The notes under the pieces were generated by a model that was not told the origin of the DNA, made no database searches, and saw nothing but the letters and a program-made list of their open reading frames with translations. This document shows, piece after piece, positions 6,116 through 6,372 of a stretch of DNA of 6,372 bases. Source of the stretch: UBA6902 sp964393845. GTDB taxonomy: Bacteria > Nitrospirota > Thermodesulfovibrionia > UBA6902. Where the stretch lies: NCBI GenBank assembly GCA_964393845.1, contig CAYMUX010000141.1, forward strand, positions 1-6,372, in the 5' to 3' direction. How positions within the stretch are numbered: the first letter of the stretch is position 1; each line of letters starts with the position of its first letter. The position numbers were made by a program, and so were the translations under genes.

Positions 6116-6209
6116 ATTAAATTATCCCGGCAAGAATAATTCTAACTTTACTTTATATATAATGTCATCAGCAGAGCCCCTTTGAACCCTTAGAGTTTTT
6201 ATTAAAGAT
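6116..6209. other. infB to DUF503 gap with CCCTTTGAACCCTTA-like repeat unit
   Basis: The 94-base gap carries no evident terminator. At 6177-6191 it reads CCCCTTTGAACCCTT, which resembles the CCCTTGACCCCTTGGACCCT units at 3341-3361. Bases 6155-6163 are a TATA-rich stretch, but no paired -35 is clear. In many genomes infB and DUF503 are closer together, so the repeat may have widened the gap. Confidence 0.4.
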
Positions 6210-6347
6210 ATGATCGTCGGCCTTCTCACTCTGGACTTACATATACCTGAAGCAAATTTTCTGAAATCCAAACGAATGGTTATCAAGAGTTTAATTGACA
6301 GAATAAAAAACAAATTCAACCCAAGAACAGAGATAGGAACCAAATAA
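6210..6347 (+). pseudogene. DUF503 (YlxP-like) protein, C-terminally truncated
   Basis: The first 37 residues follow the DUF503 family closely: MIVGLLTLDLHIPEA, then FLKSKRMVIKSLIDRIKNKFN. Family members are about 90-100 residues long and continue with a conserved VAEVD-type strand and an SND motif. Here residue 37 is followed by PRTEIGTK and a TAA at 6345-6347, giving only 45 residues. Neither other forward frame after 6320 restores the family sequence, so a simple frameshift does not explain the loss. The function of DUF503 is not established; its usual place between infB and rbfA suggests a role around translation or ribosome maturation. No good Shine-Dalgarno sequence precedes the ATG. 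The break lies about 50 bases from the window end, so a rearrangement or an assembly edge are both possible. Confidence 0.75.
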
Positions 6348-6372
6348 AAGAAGAAAACCCTCATGGTTTAAA

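Noticed and set aside
6122..6364. 80-residue - strand frame with a hydrophobic, signal-like N-terminus
   Set aside because: Most of it is antisense to the clear DUF503 codons, and there is no ribosome binding site or family resemblance; the hydrophobic start is likely a by-product of A-rich DNA on the + strand.
6355..6369. AAACC/GGTTT hairpin at the window end as a terminator or mobile-element end
   Set aside because: Only five base pairs, cut off by the window edge, with no repeat partner visible.

Overview
The window looks like a piece of chromosome from a free-living Gram-negative-type bacterium, most likely an environmental anaerobe of the Nitrospirota/Desulfobacterota kind. The clues are a secreted-type beta-helix/thrombospondin-3/dockerin-like protein, a four-cysteine L28, a DUF721 protein, an infB followed by a DUF503 gene, and AT-leaning intergenic DNA with hairpins and CCCTTGA-like short repeats. 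The lineage is an inference from general resemblance and is not proven.

Layout. Positions 1-1703 (+): a large extracellular repeat protein whose 5' end is broken or missing. It opens inside a fibronectin type III strand and continues through a right-handed beta-helix, a choice-of-anchor-Q-like block, calcium-binding thrombospondin type 3 repeats and a dockerin-like EF-hand pair. Positions 1704-1963: an AT-rich spacer with a perfect CCCCGCTT hairpin and one consensus DnaA-box 9-mer. Positions 1964-2777 (+): a two-gene MNT nucleotidyltransferase/HEPN toxin-antitoxin pair of the MntA-HepT type with all key motifs intact, closed by an intrinsic terminator that probably works in both directions. 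Positions 2816-3247 (-): DUF721 (DciA-related). Positions 3248-3370: a spacer holding a perfect 17-bp inverted repeat and a short degenerate array. Positions 3371-3559 (-): rpmB. Positions 3560-3769: a divergent control region. Positions 3770-6115 (+): infB, complete. Positions 6210-6347 (+): a DUF503 gene that follows the family for about 37 residues and then stops.

How the genes relate. rpmB and infB are divergent translation genes. infB and DUF503 are the remnant of the widespread infB-DUF503-rbfA order, without nusA/ylxR upstream. The toxin-antitoxin pair sits between the surface-protein gene and the housekeeping block as a typical accessory insert. Both terminal genes lose family homology within a few tens of bases of the window edges, so they may be damaged by assembly ends rather than by biology.

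I found no tRNA, rRNA, CRISPR array, transposase or integrase. No clearly new system is visible; the best candidates for a second look are the broken terminal genes, the intergenic repeats and the modular surface protein.
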